Assembly (NCBI GenBank): GCA_026545225.1
Contig: CM048849.1
Location: forward strand, 51,468,836-51,532,835
Length of the DNA: 64,000 bases
Direction of reading: 5' to 3'
Origin: Cornus controversa
Taxonomy: Eukaryota > Streptophyta > Magnoliopsida > Cornales > Cornaceae
Shown in pieces: positions 29,504 through 57,426 of this stretch. Within the stretch, counting starts at the first letter, position 1. Each line of letters starts with the position of its first letter. Below the pieces are notes generated by a model. That model was given only the letters and a program-made list of their open reading frames with translations, ran no database searches and had not been told where the DNA came from. The position numbers were made by a program, and so were the translations under genes.

Positions 29504-30930
29504 AAACTGCCCTTGTTTTGTGACAGATTTTTTCCCCCTCCACTTTATCTGTCAAAAATACTCCCACTTGTTGCAGTGCATTACAAGTAGTGGTATGCTG
29601 ACTAACATTATATGTATTTTATTTATTTTGTCTATTAGTAATAATTTCATCAAGTATTTCGTGCATTTTCTCACAACTGACTAGCCTCATGTAACTTGAA
29701 GCAAATTTCTGCATTAATGCGTGGTAAAAGACCCTTTGTTGACTGCGATGTTGTGACTTGTGCCCCAAATTTTGTTTTGGCCTGGATGACGACGGTGTGA
29801 CCCAGTTTTTTTTCTTTTTTTTTTGACTCATTTTGTCTTGCGAGTCTTGAACTCGAATTTTAGTCTCTATTGAAACCTGATTTTTGAGAATACTACAGTT
29901 TTTAGTGTGAAAAAGAGAGAACATTAAAAGCCAAATAAAGAGTGAGAGAGAAAGATGACAAGGGGTTAGGGGTTTTATAACTTGTAATCAAGGTGTGTTC
30001 TTGACTTCCTTAGTTAAAATTTGTGCTGGACAATAATTGTTCCTAGAGAAGGTCACTCCGCCTCGTCTCGTTTATAAAGTGACAATACTATTTTACCTTT
30101 ATACCTAATGTTATATACAAAATTACCTTTTTGTTGTTCGAAGGATGTTAATGATTATTTGGTCTAATTGTATAAATTTTAGGGGAATATTTATCTAGTT
30201 TATATTCCTAAATATGAAATAGTTGCTTTAAATCATTATGTAATTTTTTTTTCTTTCATTGTAATTGAAGTTACTCCACATTTTTATTAGTTCATTATCA
30301 GAATCATAGTTTCAGTATGGCAATACTTCACTTGAATAATTATTATGGTCATTCAAGAATTTAAGAACTTATTCTTTTTACAATCACTCAAGTACCATGC
30401 ACTTGTGCCAAGGAAAAAAAGGGTCAATATATCCCGCATATGCCAAGCAATTTCGTATATCAATGCTTGCAAGTTTACAATTTTTTTTCTTCCACGATAT
30501 TTCAAACACAGTTTGAAGGAAAATGCTAGTCTGAAAGTATCAAACTTAATCAAGACGTACCCATTCCCTTTTCAGCCATTTCTGCTAGGTAGTTGCCGTG
30601 GAGGTGTTGCCTGTCGTGACGCACAAGACCTTTAATAATAAAAAATGATTCTTTTCCATCAAAAAAATTGAACTGCTTTACTAAAATATTCCAAAACTTT
30701 TGGTCCCAATTGTTGCAAAAATTAAAAGGTCAAATGGACAAGTAAAAATACATATATTTACAAAGTTTTTCTAAAATTTAGGATTATATCAATCGTCTTG
30801 GAGGTTTTCACTGTAATGAAAAAAATAAGAATACAATTACACTATGATGAAAAAAATAAGAATACAATTACAAAAATTTTAGACGATACATTACTAGTGT
30901 GAAAATATTAAAATAGCTTTCTAAAATTTG
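29504..30930. other. 3' flank of unit A up to the tandem-duplication breakpoint
   Basis: It copies the unit-B flank 47082-48994, minus about 0.5 kb (47574-48092 has no counterpart, junction near 30002). It contains the conserved spacer block (about 30290-30620) but no EF-hand gene. At 30930 the similarity to the 3' flank ends and the promoter region of the next gene begins, so the EF-hand gene of this unit is absent. A 96-codon frame at 30345 is not conserved as coding in units 1 and 4. Confidence 0.75.
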
Positions 30931-31032
30931 AGTAGTGGGTACGTGGACCAACCCCAACAGAAAACATTACTGATCCTGTAGTTTAATTTAAACTTTCACC
31001 AACCAAAACGTACGAGAAGAAATAATTGAAAC

Positions 31033-47081
<16,049 letters not shown>

Positions 47082-49341
47082 AAACTGCCCTTGTTTTGTG
47101 ACAGATTTTTTCCCCCTCCACTTTATCTGTCAAAAATACTCCCACTTGTTGCAGTGCATTACAAGTAGTGGTATGCTGACTAACATTATATGTATTTTAT
47201 TTATTTTGTCTATTAGTAATAATTTCATCAAGTATTTCGTGCATTTTCTCACAACTGACAAGCCACATGTAACTTGAAGCAAATTTCTGCATTAATGCGT
47301 GGTAAAAGACCCTTTGTTGACTGCGATGTTGTGACTTGTGCCCCAAATTTTGTTTTGGCCTGGATGACGGTGTGACCCAGTTTTTTTTTGACTCATTTTG
47401 TCTTGCGAGTCTTGAACTCGAATTTTAGTCTCTATTGAAACCTGATTTTTGAGAATACTACAGTTTTTAGTGTGAAAAAGAGAGAACACTAAAAGCCAAA
47501 TAAAGAGTGAGAGAGAGAAAGATGACAAGGGGTTAGGGGTTTTATAACTTGTAATCAAGGTGTGTTCTTCACAGAGTAAAACTCTTCGTGTATTGTATGG
47601 TGAATGATTTTGCGTTATTTTACTGTTTCTTTATTGTGTCTGTGGTTTGTTGGTGTTTATTGCAACATTAACAGGGAAGACAAAATAGTCTATCCTGTCG
47701 TGCACTTGTCTCGTTTAAAACAATTTTAGACGCCATTTAATGGTTTTGGACAAAAATGTGCTTTATAGTAAGAATAAGAAGTATTAATTTAACTCATCCC
47801 ATTGGGTTCCATCCTGTCCTTGTTCAAACGAATTTGGAATCATTCTAATATAGTTAATTTGAGAAGAGAGTTAATAAACCTGCCAAGTCGAAAATCCGTC
47901 CAATTAATAATAAATTGAAAATGATTAGAATAGTGAAAGTTATAACCGAAAGAATAACCGAATATCTCTCTATCCATTGGATGGTAAAAAAAAAATAGTT
48001 ATTTGAGTCTTATTCGTTAAGGCATGTTTAGGAAGAGCGTTTTATTCATGAGACAAATTTGGGATTTGGGTGGCCCATCCTGAACCTGTCTCATTGACTT
48101 CCTTAGTAAAAGTTTGTGTTGGGCAATAATTGTTCCGGGAGAAGGTCACTCCATCTCGTTCCGTTTATAAAATGAAAATATTATTTTACCTTTATACCTA
48201 ATGTTATATACAAAATTACCTTTTTGTTGTTCGAAGAATGTTAATGATTATTTGGTATAATTGTGTAAATTTTAGAGGAATATTTATCTAGTTTATATTC
48301 CTAAATATGAAATAGTTGCTTTAAATCATTATGTAATTTTTTTTTCTTTCATTGTAATTGAAGTTACTCCACATTTTTATTAGTTCATTATCAGAATCAT
48401 AGTTTCAGTATGGCAATACTTCACTTGAATAATTATTATGGTCATTCAAGAATTTAAGAACTTATTCTTTTTACAATCACTCAAGTACCATGCACTTGTG
48501 CCAAGGAAAAAAAGGGTCAATATATCCCGCATATGCCAAGCAATTTCGTATATCAATGCTTGCAAGTTTACAATTTTTTTTCTTCCACGAAATTTCAAAC
48601 ACAGTTTGAAGGAAAATGCTAGTCTGAAAGTATCAAACTTAATCAAGACGTACCCATTCCCTTTTCAGCCATTTCTGCTAGGTAGTTGCCGTGGAGGTGT
48701 TGCCTGTCGTGACGCACAAGACCTTTAATAATAAAAAATGATTCTTTTCCATCAAAAAAATTGGATTGCTTTACTAAAATATTCCAAAACTTTTGGTCCC
48801 AATTGTTGCAAAAATTAAGAAGGTCAAATAGACAAGTAAAGATACATATATTTACAAAGTTTTTCTAAAATTTAGGACTACATCATTCGTCTTGCAGATT
48901 TTTAATATGATGAGAAAAATAAGAATATAATTACAAAAAGTTTAGACGGTATATAATAAGTGTGAAAATATTAAAATAGTCTTCTAAAAAATTTGAATCA
49001 ACAAAATTGGATCAAATATAATCAGATTCGAGATTTCCTATCACCAATCTTGGTTACAAGACCTTCATTAATTTCCTATTAACAGTTTTACTCTCTACAC
49101 GGCCATCAGTGTCGTCCTAGACTCTCTGACACATTTCTTTAGTGTATCTACGAAGCCATTGTAAAGCTTCCATGAAGCTAACAAAAGAGAAAAACAATGG
49201 GAATATAACTTCCTTGACTTGGTCGGCATTGCAACTACATCAACTATATATCTTCTATTTATATGCATACACTGATCTAAATTTGTATCAACCAACATTC
49301 ACAAGCTCACTCAATTTGTAGCATTAGGTTCCATTTTTCCA
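47082..49341. other. spacer between unit-B kinase and its EF-hand gene
   Basis: It includes the 3' UTR region shared with unit A and a 0.5-kb stretch (47574-48092) absent from unit A. It also has the conserved spacer block (48385-48715) and the EF-hand promoter region. In the latter, a TATA-like ACTATATATC (49242-49251) and a W-box core TTGACT (49214-49219) precede the start by about 90 and 125 bp. No other gene is seen. Confidence 0.6.
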
Positions 49342-49695
49342 ATGGAAGCAACCAAAAAGGAGGTCCATTTTGAAGATTTCTTGCCAATTATAGCGGAAAA
49401 GTTAGGAGGTGAAGGGTTGATCAGGGAGCTGTGTAATGGGTTTGAGTTGTTGATGGATGCTGATAAGGGGCTCATTACATTTGAAAGTCTCAAGAGCAAC
49501 TCTGCTCTTCTTGGTTTGCAAGATTTGAGAGATCAAGAGCTACAAAATATGGTGAGAGAAGGAGATTTGGACGGTGATGGCGCTCTCAATCAAATGGAAT
49601 TTTGTGTTTTGATGTTCAGATTGAGTCCTGGCCTGATGGATGGAGCTGAGAGGTTATTAGATGAAGCTCTTTTGCAAGATTTGAAGCATAATTGA
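49342..49695 (+). CDS. PBP1/KIC-like EF-hand calcium-binding protein (unit B, intact)
   Basis: Single-exon gene of 117 codons. The protein is acidic. It has an N-terminal helix (FEDFLPIIAEKLGGEGLI) and a degenerate first EF-hand region (ELLMDADKGLITFESL). One canonical EF-hand loop follows, DLDGDGALNQME, with Asp at positions 1, 3 and 5, Asn at 9 and Glu at 12. The size and layout match the small single-EF-hand family of PINOID-binding protein 1 and KIC (KCBP-interacting calcium-binding protein). Those are cytosolic calcium sensors that bind a kinase or kinesin partner. The start ATG is shared by all three copies. It lies on the same strand 2.3 kb downstream of the receptor kinase. Its actual partner is unknown. 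Confidence 0.9.
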   Translation: MEATKKEVHFEDFLPIIAEKLGGEGLIRELCNGFELLMDADKGLITFESLKSNSALLGLQDLRDQELQNMVREGDLDGDGALNQMEFCVLMFRLSPGLMDGAERLLDEALLQDLKHN

Positions 49696-51764
49696 TTTCC
49701 TTTTATTTTTCTTTTGTATTTTTCCTTCTTGGAGTTTGAAAAAGATATATTCGAATTTAAGAGAATGGAATGATGGTTGAATAACTTCACCTACAATGCA
49801 AATTTCACCCTCCTTTTCTTTCTTTGAGGAAACATAAAGGACAAATAAGGCATCCTCCATGTCCATTAGTTTTTTTTGCATGGAAGAAAAATTTCGTGGG
49901 TAATGTGCAGAATACACACCTATAGTATCAGTATAATGCATATATCTCAAACGTGCAGTAAACTCTCATAAAGTTTAAAAAGTGTTCAAATAAGGACTTT
50001 ACGACTTATTATGCCGTAAATACTGTCTTGTCAAAGAAAAAGACATAAATACCCTTACAGCAACAAAGCCCTTTATTCATTAGATAATTAAACAATTGAT
50101 ATCCCCAAAAAATAATTTTTATTTATGTTATTTGTTTACCTTTTAAAATTGATAAAATATTTTTCACTAAAAAAAATGAATGAAAAAATATTTATAAATT
50201 CTAAATTTCCTTTTTAATCACGAATATAGCCTATCAAATCTTATTAAAAATAGTAAGTTTTGCTTTTGATAAATATTTTCGTACTAATTTTTAATATCTC
50301 AAATTTCAAGCTTTACTCTTTATAATTTTACTACATTTGATTTTTAGTTCATCAGTAGTTTTCTTAACTTTATAATTATTTTTATCTTATTTTTAAGTTT
50401 AAATGAAATAATGAATACTAAATTATGAATTTAAATTATAATTATTTATTTATTTTCAAATTCAAGTTAGACAACCTCTTACACAAAAATTATATTATAA
50501 CTTAAAAAAAATTCCTCCAAAAACTATACATACCATAAAATAAAATAAAATATTATTATTTCTTTTTATTAAAAAATGATTATTTTCCCATTTAGAAAAG
50601 AGACTAATTATTTTAATTAAAGTTATAAAAAGAAAAAAATATTCAATTACTAACAATAAAATTTAAACATCTTTAAATAGTTAAACAAGAAATTGGGTTA
50701 CAAATCCATTTGTGCTTAGAATTATAATTACAAAATTTAATTTCTATGTTAATATTATGCCATGTTTGAGAGAGAGAGAGAGGGAGAGATGAAAGAGAGG
50801 AGGGCAAAAATGAAATTACATAAAGTTGACTGATAGGGTTATTTGCACATTTTTTCAAAAATAGGGACTGACAGCGCACATTTTAAAAAGTAGTGGGTCA
50901 AAATGCTACTAAAAGTAGACATTAGGAGTGTTTTTTTTTTGCACTTAATCCAATTTTTATTGATATGTTTGATTACAATCCAAGAAAGCCAAATACTCAA
51001 TGAAAGAGGAAAAAACATTATAGCAACGTATCCGTGCCTTGCTAGGGCTTAAACGCTCATACCCTCAGTTGGAAGAAAGTTTTGGAAGGTGGAGAAATAT
51101 CAGTCAAGTTTTGCTACGTGACATGCATATTAATTTATATACTGAGGTATAAGTTAAAAAAAAGGGTTGATCAAAAGGAGGTACTCACCCCCTCTCTCTT
51201 TTTTGTAATGTAATTTTTAAAATTTTCTATTTATGATTATTTATTTATGGTAATTAAAGATGGTTTGCAAAAGAAATTACTTGTGGCTCCTTCAAAGTCA
51301 CATCAACCTTATTAGTCTTATTTTAAGAAAAAAGTGTGTACAACACACTTGGTACATTGTGCACCAGGTGTATCTTAATTGTGCGTGTACAACACATTCG
51401 ATGTGACCCATCGTTTGTGTATAATATGTACGGTCCAGATTCACCCAGTGTATTTACACCGGATGTATCGTAAATTTTCTCGTTTTAGTGATATAAAATT
51501 CTCTAATGACTAAAGTGGCTACTCTCCAATGGAGGGTCTCCATTTCCAAAAATGGAAGTAATCTAATTAAAAGAAAATTTTGAGAATTTCAAGGTAAAAA
51601 ACACATCAATTTCACAAGGGGATGAGATATTTACACTTCCATTTTATAGGATACATCATCCCCTATTTTATAATACCACAACTACCCATTATATTATAAA
51701 CTTAAACTTCTTTTTAGCTTCTTTACTTTCAATATTACTTTCTTTTTTTTTTTGTTTCGATCAA
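49696..51764. other. intergenic region after the unit-B EF-hand gene
   Basis: AT-rich with no gene. About 50948-51100 matches 12410-12590 downstream of the unit-1 EF-hand pseudogene, which marks the module's old right end. A (GA)n tract is at 50768-50787. The stretch 51330-51480 has paired words (GTGTACAACACA, ACACCGGATGTATC) typical of a decayed transposon terminus, but I cannot define an element. Confidence 0.5.
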
Positions 51765-52200
51765 AAAATAATAATTTTTTTTCTTCTTTAGTAATTTTTT
51801 TTTTGCTCCTGTCAAAAGAGATAACTTTTTCTTAGGTTTTTTTTTTTATCAATTCAAAAGAAATAATTTATTTTTAATCCTTTTTTATTTATTTATTTAT
51901 TTTTGGTCCTTCCAAAAGAAATAATTTTTTTTAATCCTATCAAAAGAGATAATAATAACTTATTTTTGGATCCTCTCAATGGCTATAACTTATTTAACAA
52001 AAATAAATTTTTTTTAAGTACTTTGCTTTTGGGTCCTGTCAAAAGATATAATTTATTTAACCGGATAACTTTTGTTTTTGGTACTTTTTAATTTGTTGTT
52101 CCTGCCAAAAGAGATAATTTATTTAATAGAGATATTTTTTTTTGTCTTGTCAAAAGATAATTTATTCAACATATATAACATTTTTTGGGTCATGTAAAAG
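51765..52200. repeat. T-rich tandem repeats with CCTGTCAAAAGAGATAA core
   Basis: Eight or so copies of GGTCCTGTCAAAAGAGATAATTTATTTAA-like units with a period of roughly 45 bp are separated by poly(T) stretches. Low-complexity open frames here are artefacts. Confidence 0.75.
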
Positions 52201-53190
52201 GAAAACTTTTTTTTTTTGGCTTATTTTTTTCGGGTATTTTTTGTTTTGGTATTTTTTGTTTATTTGGTAAAAAAATCCGAAAACAATAAAGATTAGAGGC
52301 AGAGAGAGAATATCTAAAAGGATAGTTTAGTATTTTGAAAAAAACTAATCATTCACATGTAAAGTTAAAGTTAGAAGTGACATTTCTTTTAAAATGGAAG
52401 TACAATCGAATAAAAGGAGAGTGCGAATATCACACTCCTTTTACAAGGGATATCAATTTAAGGGTTTAACGAGGACAAGATGATCTTTTGAAAACCTAAC
52501 TTTGCAATTAGTTGAAATTGGGCCAATTCCTATAAGCCCATTTGAAATCTTATGTTGCAATTAAATGAATTTTGGTTCAATAGGATGTTTTGAACCTTTT
52601 GATTGGTTCTCTCAAGAGATCATAACCTATTGATGCTAATCGGAATTGGGTTATCATGTTAGAGATCCTAATCGGGGCTCGATTCAAGGTCAATTTCATG
52701 ATCAAATGGTAAAAATGAATAGTGATAAACTTCCGCACTTAGGGTGGATTTTGGAGTGTTTGAGACTTATTGATCGAGTCCATTGATGGACTTTATGAAG
52801 CCCAAGCAATGACAGGCAAAATGTGGTGCCTACACCCCCTAATTTTAAATAATTTTTAGTGATCTTTTATGAATGTTTTATTGCTTTGTCATGTAACCCC
52901 CCCCCGCGGGGCTTACGTTTCATAGTTTGAGAATTTGGCACTTTTGGATACAATCACTAGAATTTGGTTCATCCATATTAAGCAAATGAGGGTCGTAATT
53001 TAATTCAATGGTGTAACACTTGAATATTCAAGTGTAATTGGTGTGCCTTTGAGTCAATTGGTGAAATATCAAAAGTTAGGTTTACTCGAATTATTCATTC
53101 TTAGCAATTAGCTAAAACCTATTGTAGTGGAACCAAGCAATGTGAGCATGCCAAACATGTCTTTGGCATGGTGATGCACCACCCCAAAGG
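52201..53190. other. intergenic region, nothing recognised
   Basis: No gene or definable element. A CCCCCCCCCGCGGGG run at about 52898-52912 stands out in the AT-rich background. Confidence 0.4.
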
Positions 53191-54039
53191 GGGTGGTACT
53201 TGACGGTTCGGCTCATCATTGTTCCGTCAAGCTCGGACTCGACTCGTGATCAACTCGTTTATGTATAAAATCACAAACACACGCACTTATATATGTACAA
53301 TCAGAGATGTAAGTACCGAGAATATATAGGTAAAATCATATATATACACATAGAAACACTTCTTTATATGATTTAAATGCATCTTCAAACATATATATAT
53401 GTACATACATGAAGAAGAATTTGATTGTTCTAATTTCTTCGTAGACCTCTGGTTTTTGGTTCCATTGACAACGATAGCACTTGTGGGTTTTCTTCTTCAT
53501 AGTTACGAAAAGATTAAAGAGGTAAAAGAAAACTCTACAGCACACAAGCTAATTTAAAAGTGGAAGAGATACAGAAAGATTGAGAGAAACATGTACACGA
53601 TTACTTGGGGTGTGGCCTGTAGGTGACAGCAAATTAGGAATTCAAGAGAGGTGATATCTTTTTGATAGAGTTTGTTTACAAGCATCAGAATTTGATGGTT
53701 TTTAATTTATAATGTCACTATTGTTATGGGCCTTAACAAAGTTGGGCTTGAAATATGTGTGAGCTTGGGCTAAGCTTATCACATATGGGCTTGAAATATG
53801 CATGACCTTGGGTTAAACTTATGAGATATGGGCTTAAATTTTAAATTTAAAAATCTAAAATATAGTGAATTTAGTGAAACGAGCTTGTTCACGAGCCTAA
53901 CGAGTCGAGCTCACCATTGTTCAAACTCGACTCGTTTATCAAATGAATTTAAAAAATGAACTCGGCTCGTTTACTAAATGAATAAGTTTGAATCGAGCCC
54001 GAACTGTTCATGACCATCTCGGTTCATTTGCAACCCTAC
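53191..54039. mobile_element. non-autonomous DNA-transposon-like insertion cutting the unit-4 kinase pseudogene
   Basis: The right end reads GAGCCCGAACTGTTCATGACC ... GGTTCATTTGCAACCCTA. The left end (about 53198) has GACGGTTCGGCTC and GGACTCGACTCG, a partly inverted match. The interior is rich in ACTCGTTTA-type words and has no coding domain. Receptor-kinase exon 1 similarity starts abruptly right after it. The type (hAT-like) is a guess from the ends; no TSD is defined. Confidence 0.45.
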
Positions 54040-55500
54040 GTACAAGATGAATTTTAGTGAGTCTCCACAATTGTTCTTGTCCAAGGGCTCAGTTCCGTTA
54101 TGGCAAATTGGACCGTGAAATGGGCTTAAGTGGAGTGGTATTTTGAGCATGACCCCTAATTAAATCTTCAACGCCACTTACATTGACAATGATGACGTGG
54201 TGTTTGTACTTGTCGACACAAGTAATGCCTCGATTTTTTGTAGATTGATCGTGAATGAATTCGGGATATTAGAAAGGCTTACGTTGAACAAGGGAGCCTG
54301 TAGATGGTTTGAGTTCTGGTCAATCCCACGGATAGTGTGACTTTTATAACACGTGTGCTACTTACGGTAATTGTGACCCATGTGATGATGGGAAGTTCGA
54401 ATGCATGTGCCTATTTGATTGAGCTTGAGCTTGAAAGCGTGCGAAGGTATCTTTGAAGAACTACCATTTGTAGTGGTTACACGAGTGTCGACATAAGAGG
54501 AGGAGGGAGTGGTTACAATAAGTTTTGCTTGGTTTCTAGCTTGGACTCACAACATTGGTGACAGCATATAACTCAACATTAATAATAACTAATGGCCAAT
54601 TAGAAGTGCACAAGGTATGGTTCCTCACAGCTCACAGCTCTTGGTGGAACTGAAATCAGAATCGTTTCTAACGGTTCCTTAATTTTAGAACTAGAATCGG
54701 AACTCTTGAGTTCGGTTCGGTTCTTTACGGTTCCGATTCCAATTTTTTAACGGTTCTTTGTTAAAGTTTTATTTTTTGACAAGATACACACCCATCATTG
54801 TGCAACCCTAATTATAACAATAGATTAAAAGTTTCTACTATTTATTTATACATCTTATATTATATAAATATATAGAATATTAGAACTTATAACCTAAATG
54901 TATTTATCTATATATTATATATTTTATACTTTATATATAAATAGAACATTAGAATTTAAAAGGTATTAGTATTTATTTATATATTTATATAGAACACTAA
55001 AACTTCGAAATTATTATTATTCATTTATATATTATATATATATATATATATTTTTATTTAACGATTCAAATTTCAGTTTTTTTGACTTGGAATCGAAACC
55101 TTGCACCAATGCCTTGTGGTATGTTTGGGGTAGGATGGGTTTGAGTAAACTTGCACCAAATGCCATTATCTGAAGTCAGTTATCTGATGGACAAGAACTA
55201 CCGGTGAAAAGACTATCAAACAATTCAGGACAGGGGACAAAAGAATTTAAGAATGAAGTCACTCTGATTGCGAAACTCCAGCACAGGATTTGAAAATGAA
55301 AAATAATATGAAGATTAAATGGATTTCAAAATGAAATTAACAAAAATTGCTCTGCTTCACAACTCTCGAAGAATAACATTGTTGTTTGTTCGACTGTAAC
55401 ATTATATTTCCTTATGGGTTTTGTAGGTTCGCTCAATCTCTCGAAACCTTATGTATTGTATCTATTTTGTGTGTATTAGTCATAGTTTCATCAAGTATTT
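54040..55500 (+). pseudogene. decayed S-domain receptor kinase (unit 4)
   Basis: About 54040-54515 matches the middle to end of exon 1 (YKMNFSESPQLFLSKGS onward). The Trp of the GPWNG motif is now TGA, a second stop replaces Phe soon after, and frameshifts follow. The PAN-encoding end is scrambled. At about 54520 it jumps to sequence matching intron 2 of the unit-B gene (AATAAGTTTTGCTTGG). About 55180-55288 matches exon 4 ([20 protein letters not shown], with Ala to Pro before the kinase lysine) and breaks off after the LQHR codons. Intron 6 and 3' flank words follow. The 5' 590 bp of exon 1, exons 2-3 and 5-7 are missing. A 450-bp insertion rich in GGTTCCGATTCC words (about 54620-55100) lies between the two pieces. 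Confidence 0.88.
54620..55100. repeat. insertion with CGGTTCCGATTCC-type words inside unit-4 pseudogene
   Basis: Words such as GAATCGTTTCTAACGGTTCC and GGTTCGGTTCTTTACGGTTCC at the left, and GACTTGGAATCGAAACC at the right, suggest the inverted ends of a non-autonomous DNA element. The (AT)-rich interior contains a (TA)n at about 55033-55050. Boundaries are approximate. Confidence 0.4.
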
Positions 55501-56825
55501 CGTGTATTTTCTCACAACATGACTACCCTCACGTTAGTTACCGCAAATTCCTGCAATGAGTGGTTAAAGACCCATTGTTGACAATGAGGCTACTACAGAA
55601 ATTCCAAATATAATCTACATTGTAATTGCAATTTAAGAAATCTCGGACTGTGATGTTGTCATCATAATTTTGTTTCGACTACAGCCACGACCCAATTATA
55701 ACCCCATAAATTTATGGGTAAAAATTTTGTTGATCCAATTTTTTTTTTGTGAGTGTTAGACTCCCTTGTAACCCGATATATACAGGCGTGTCTAGGATTT
55801 GGGGTATAGTATGAGAGAACACCGAAAATGTAGAAGAGAGAGAGGGTTTGGAGATAAAATTTGTAATCTCCTATTTTTTGCATAATTAAATCTTTTGTTG
55901 CATTTTCATCGTTGACACATAAGTTTAACGCACTGAACCATATAATTTTTTGTGTGTGTCGTGTTTACTTTCTCCTTATTCTTGATTTGTTCTTCATTTG
56001 CGGCATTTGTGATAAGAGAGACCAAGTTAGTATTCAAAATGATGTTGCAAGGAAAAATCTTTGAAATAGTTCTGTTTTTTCTCAATTTTTAATGTCATAA
56101 TATATATATATATATATTTTCCCTTACCAGTAATTCAATGGTTTAACAAAGAATTTATTGTTCTTACAATCACCCAAGTACCACATATCTAAGTCAAAAA
56201 AAAAGACAATATATCCTGCATATACCAAGCAATTTCCTACTTGGATCAATGAACTAGTCTTGCTTGTAGGTTTCCAATTTTTCTTCTTCCACGCAATTTC
56301 TAGCACATTTGCATTGCCAAAGAGAAAAAGTAAAATGCTTAGTCTGAAAGTATCAAACTTAATAAACACTTTTCAAAGGAAAATGCTCTGCCAATCTTTT
56401 TTATACTTGGTCCTTGCCATCCATAAATTTAATAAATCTAAATTCTTATTCTTCATAAATAGAAAATTGATTGTTTCACTAAAATATTCCAAAGCTTTTG
56501 GTCCCAATCTACGTTACTAGACCTTCATCAATTTTCTATTGACAATTTTATTCTACACCGCCATCAGTTTCGTCCTAGACTCGTACTACACAATTGTTTA
56601 GTGTGTCCACAAGAAGGCCATTGTAAAGTTTCCATGAAGCTAACAAAAGAGAAAAACAACAATGGGAATACAATTTCCTTGACTTGGTTGGCATTGATGG
56701 CATCTACTTCCTGGAACCTCATCATCTATATCTACTATTTATATGCATACACCGATGGAAATTTGTATCAACCAACATTCGAAATTTGTATCAACCAATT
56801 TGTAGCATTAGGTTCCATTTTTCCA
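55501..56825. other. spacer between unit-4 kinase pseudogene and its EF-hand gene
   Basis: It contains 3'-flank words of the kinase family, the conserved spacer block (about 56125-56400) and the EF-hand upstream region. The latter has TTGACT (56679-56684) and a TATA-like CTATTTATATGCATAC near 56735. The open frame that begins at 56601 simply extends the EF-hand frame upstream. The family start is 56826. Confidence 0.55.
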
Positions 56826-57179
56826 ATGGAAGCAACAAAAAAGGAGGCCCATTTTGAAGATTTCTTGCCAATTATAGCGGAAAAGCTAGGAGGTGAAGGG
56901 TTGATTAGAGAGTTGTGTAATGGGTTTGAGTTGTTGATGGATGCTGATAAGGGACTCATTACATTTGAGAGCCTCAAGAGCAACTCTGCTCTTCTTGGTT
57001 TGCAAGATTTGAGAGATCAACAGCTACAGAATATGTTGAGAGAAGGAGATTTGGACGGTGATGGTGCTCTCAATCAAATGGAATTTTGTGTTTTGATGTT
57101 CAGATTGAGTCCTGACTTGATGGACGGTGCTGAGAGGTTATTAGATGAAGCTCTTTTGCAAGATTTGAACCATAATTGA
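56826..57179 (+). CDS. PBP1/KIC-like EF-hand calcium-binding protein (unit 4, intact)
   Basis: Single exon, 117 codons. It is nearly identical to the copy at 49342, with a few changes such as EVHF to EAHF, QELQNMV to QQLQNML, PGLMD to PDLMD and DLKHN to DLNHN. The EF-hand loop DLDGDGALNQME is unchanged, so calcium binding should be retained. ATG 56826 aligns with the other copies. The same frame is open upstream to 56601, but that part is promoter DNA in the paralogues. Its linked receptor kinase is dead (54040-55500), so this copy either works alone or pairs with the product of another unit. Confidence 0.87.
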   Translation: MEATKKEAHFEDFLPIIAEKLGGEGLIRELCNGFELLMDADKGLITFESLKSNSALLGLQDLRDQQLQNMLREGDLDGDGALNQMEFCVLMFRLSPDLMDGAERLLDEALLQDLNHN

Positions 57180-57384
57180 TTTTCTTTTTCTTCTTCTTTT
57201 TCTTTTTTTGGTCTTTTCGTTTGTTGGTGTTTGAAAAATAAATATTTTAATATTTTGTGATATTAGTGGAATGATATATATATATTTTTTTTTCCTAACA
57301 AAAAATTTCCACAATATTTTTAGGAGAGACTGGAACCCTCTTAGTCACAAGTTTTGATGGTATAAGTGAATGATATATATATTA

Positions 57385-57426
<42 letters not shown>

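Noticed and set aside
30345-30635. 96-codon open frame, nearly identical at 48438-48728
   Set aside because: It is duplicated only because units A and B are recent copies. In units 1 and 4 the same DNA has different, broken frames, and no domain is recognisable.
52898-52912. CCCCCCCCCGCGGGG as a regulatory site or assembly seam
   Set aside because: The run is unusual, but nothing around it supports either reading.
56601-56825. N-terminal extension of the unit-4 EF-hand protein
   Set aside because: The same region is promoter/5' leader in the other copies. The family start Met-Glu-Ala-Thr-Lys-Lys is at 56826.
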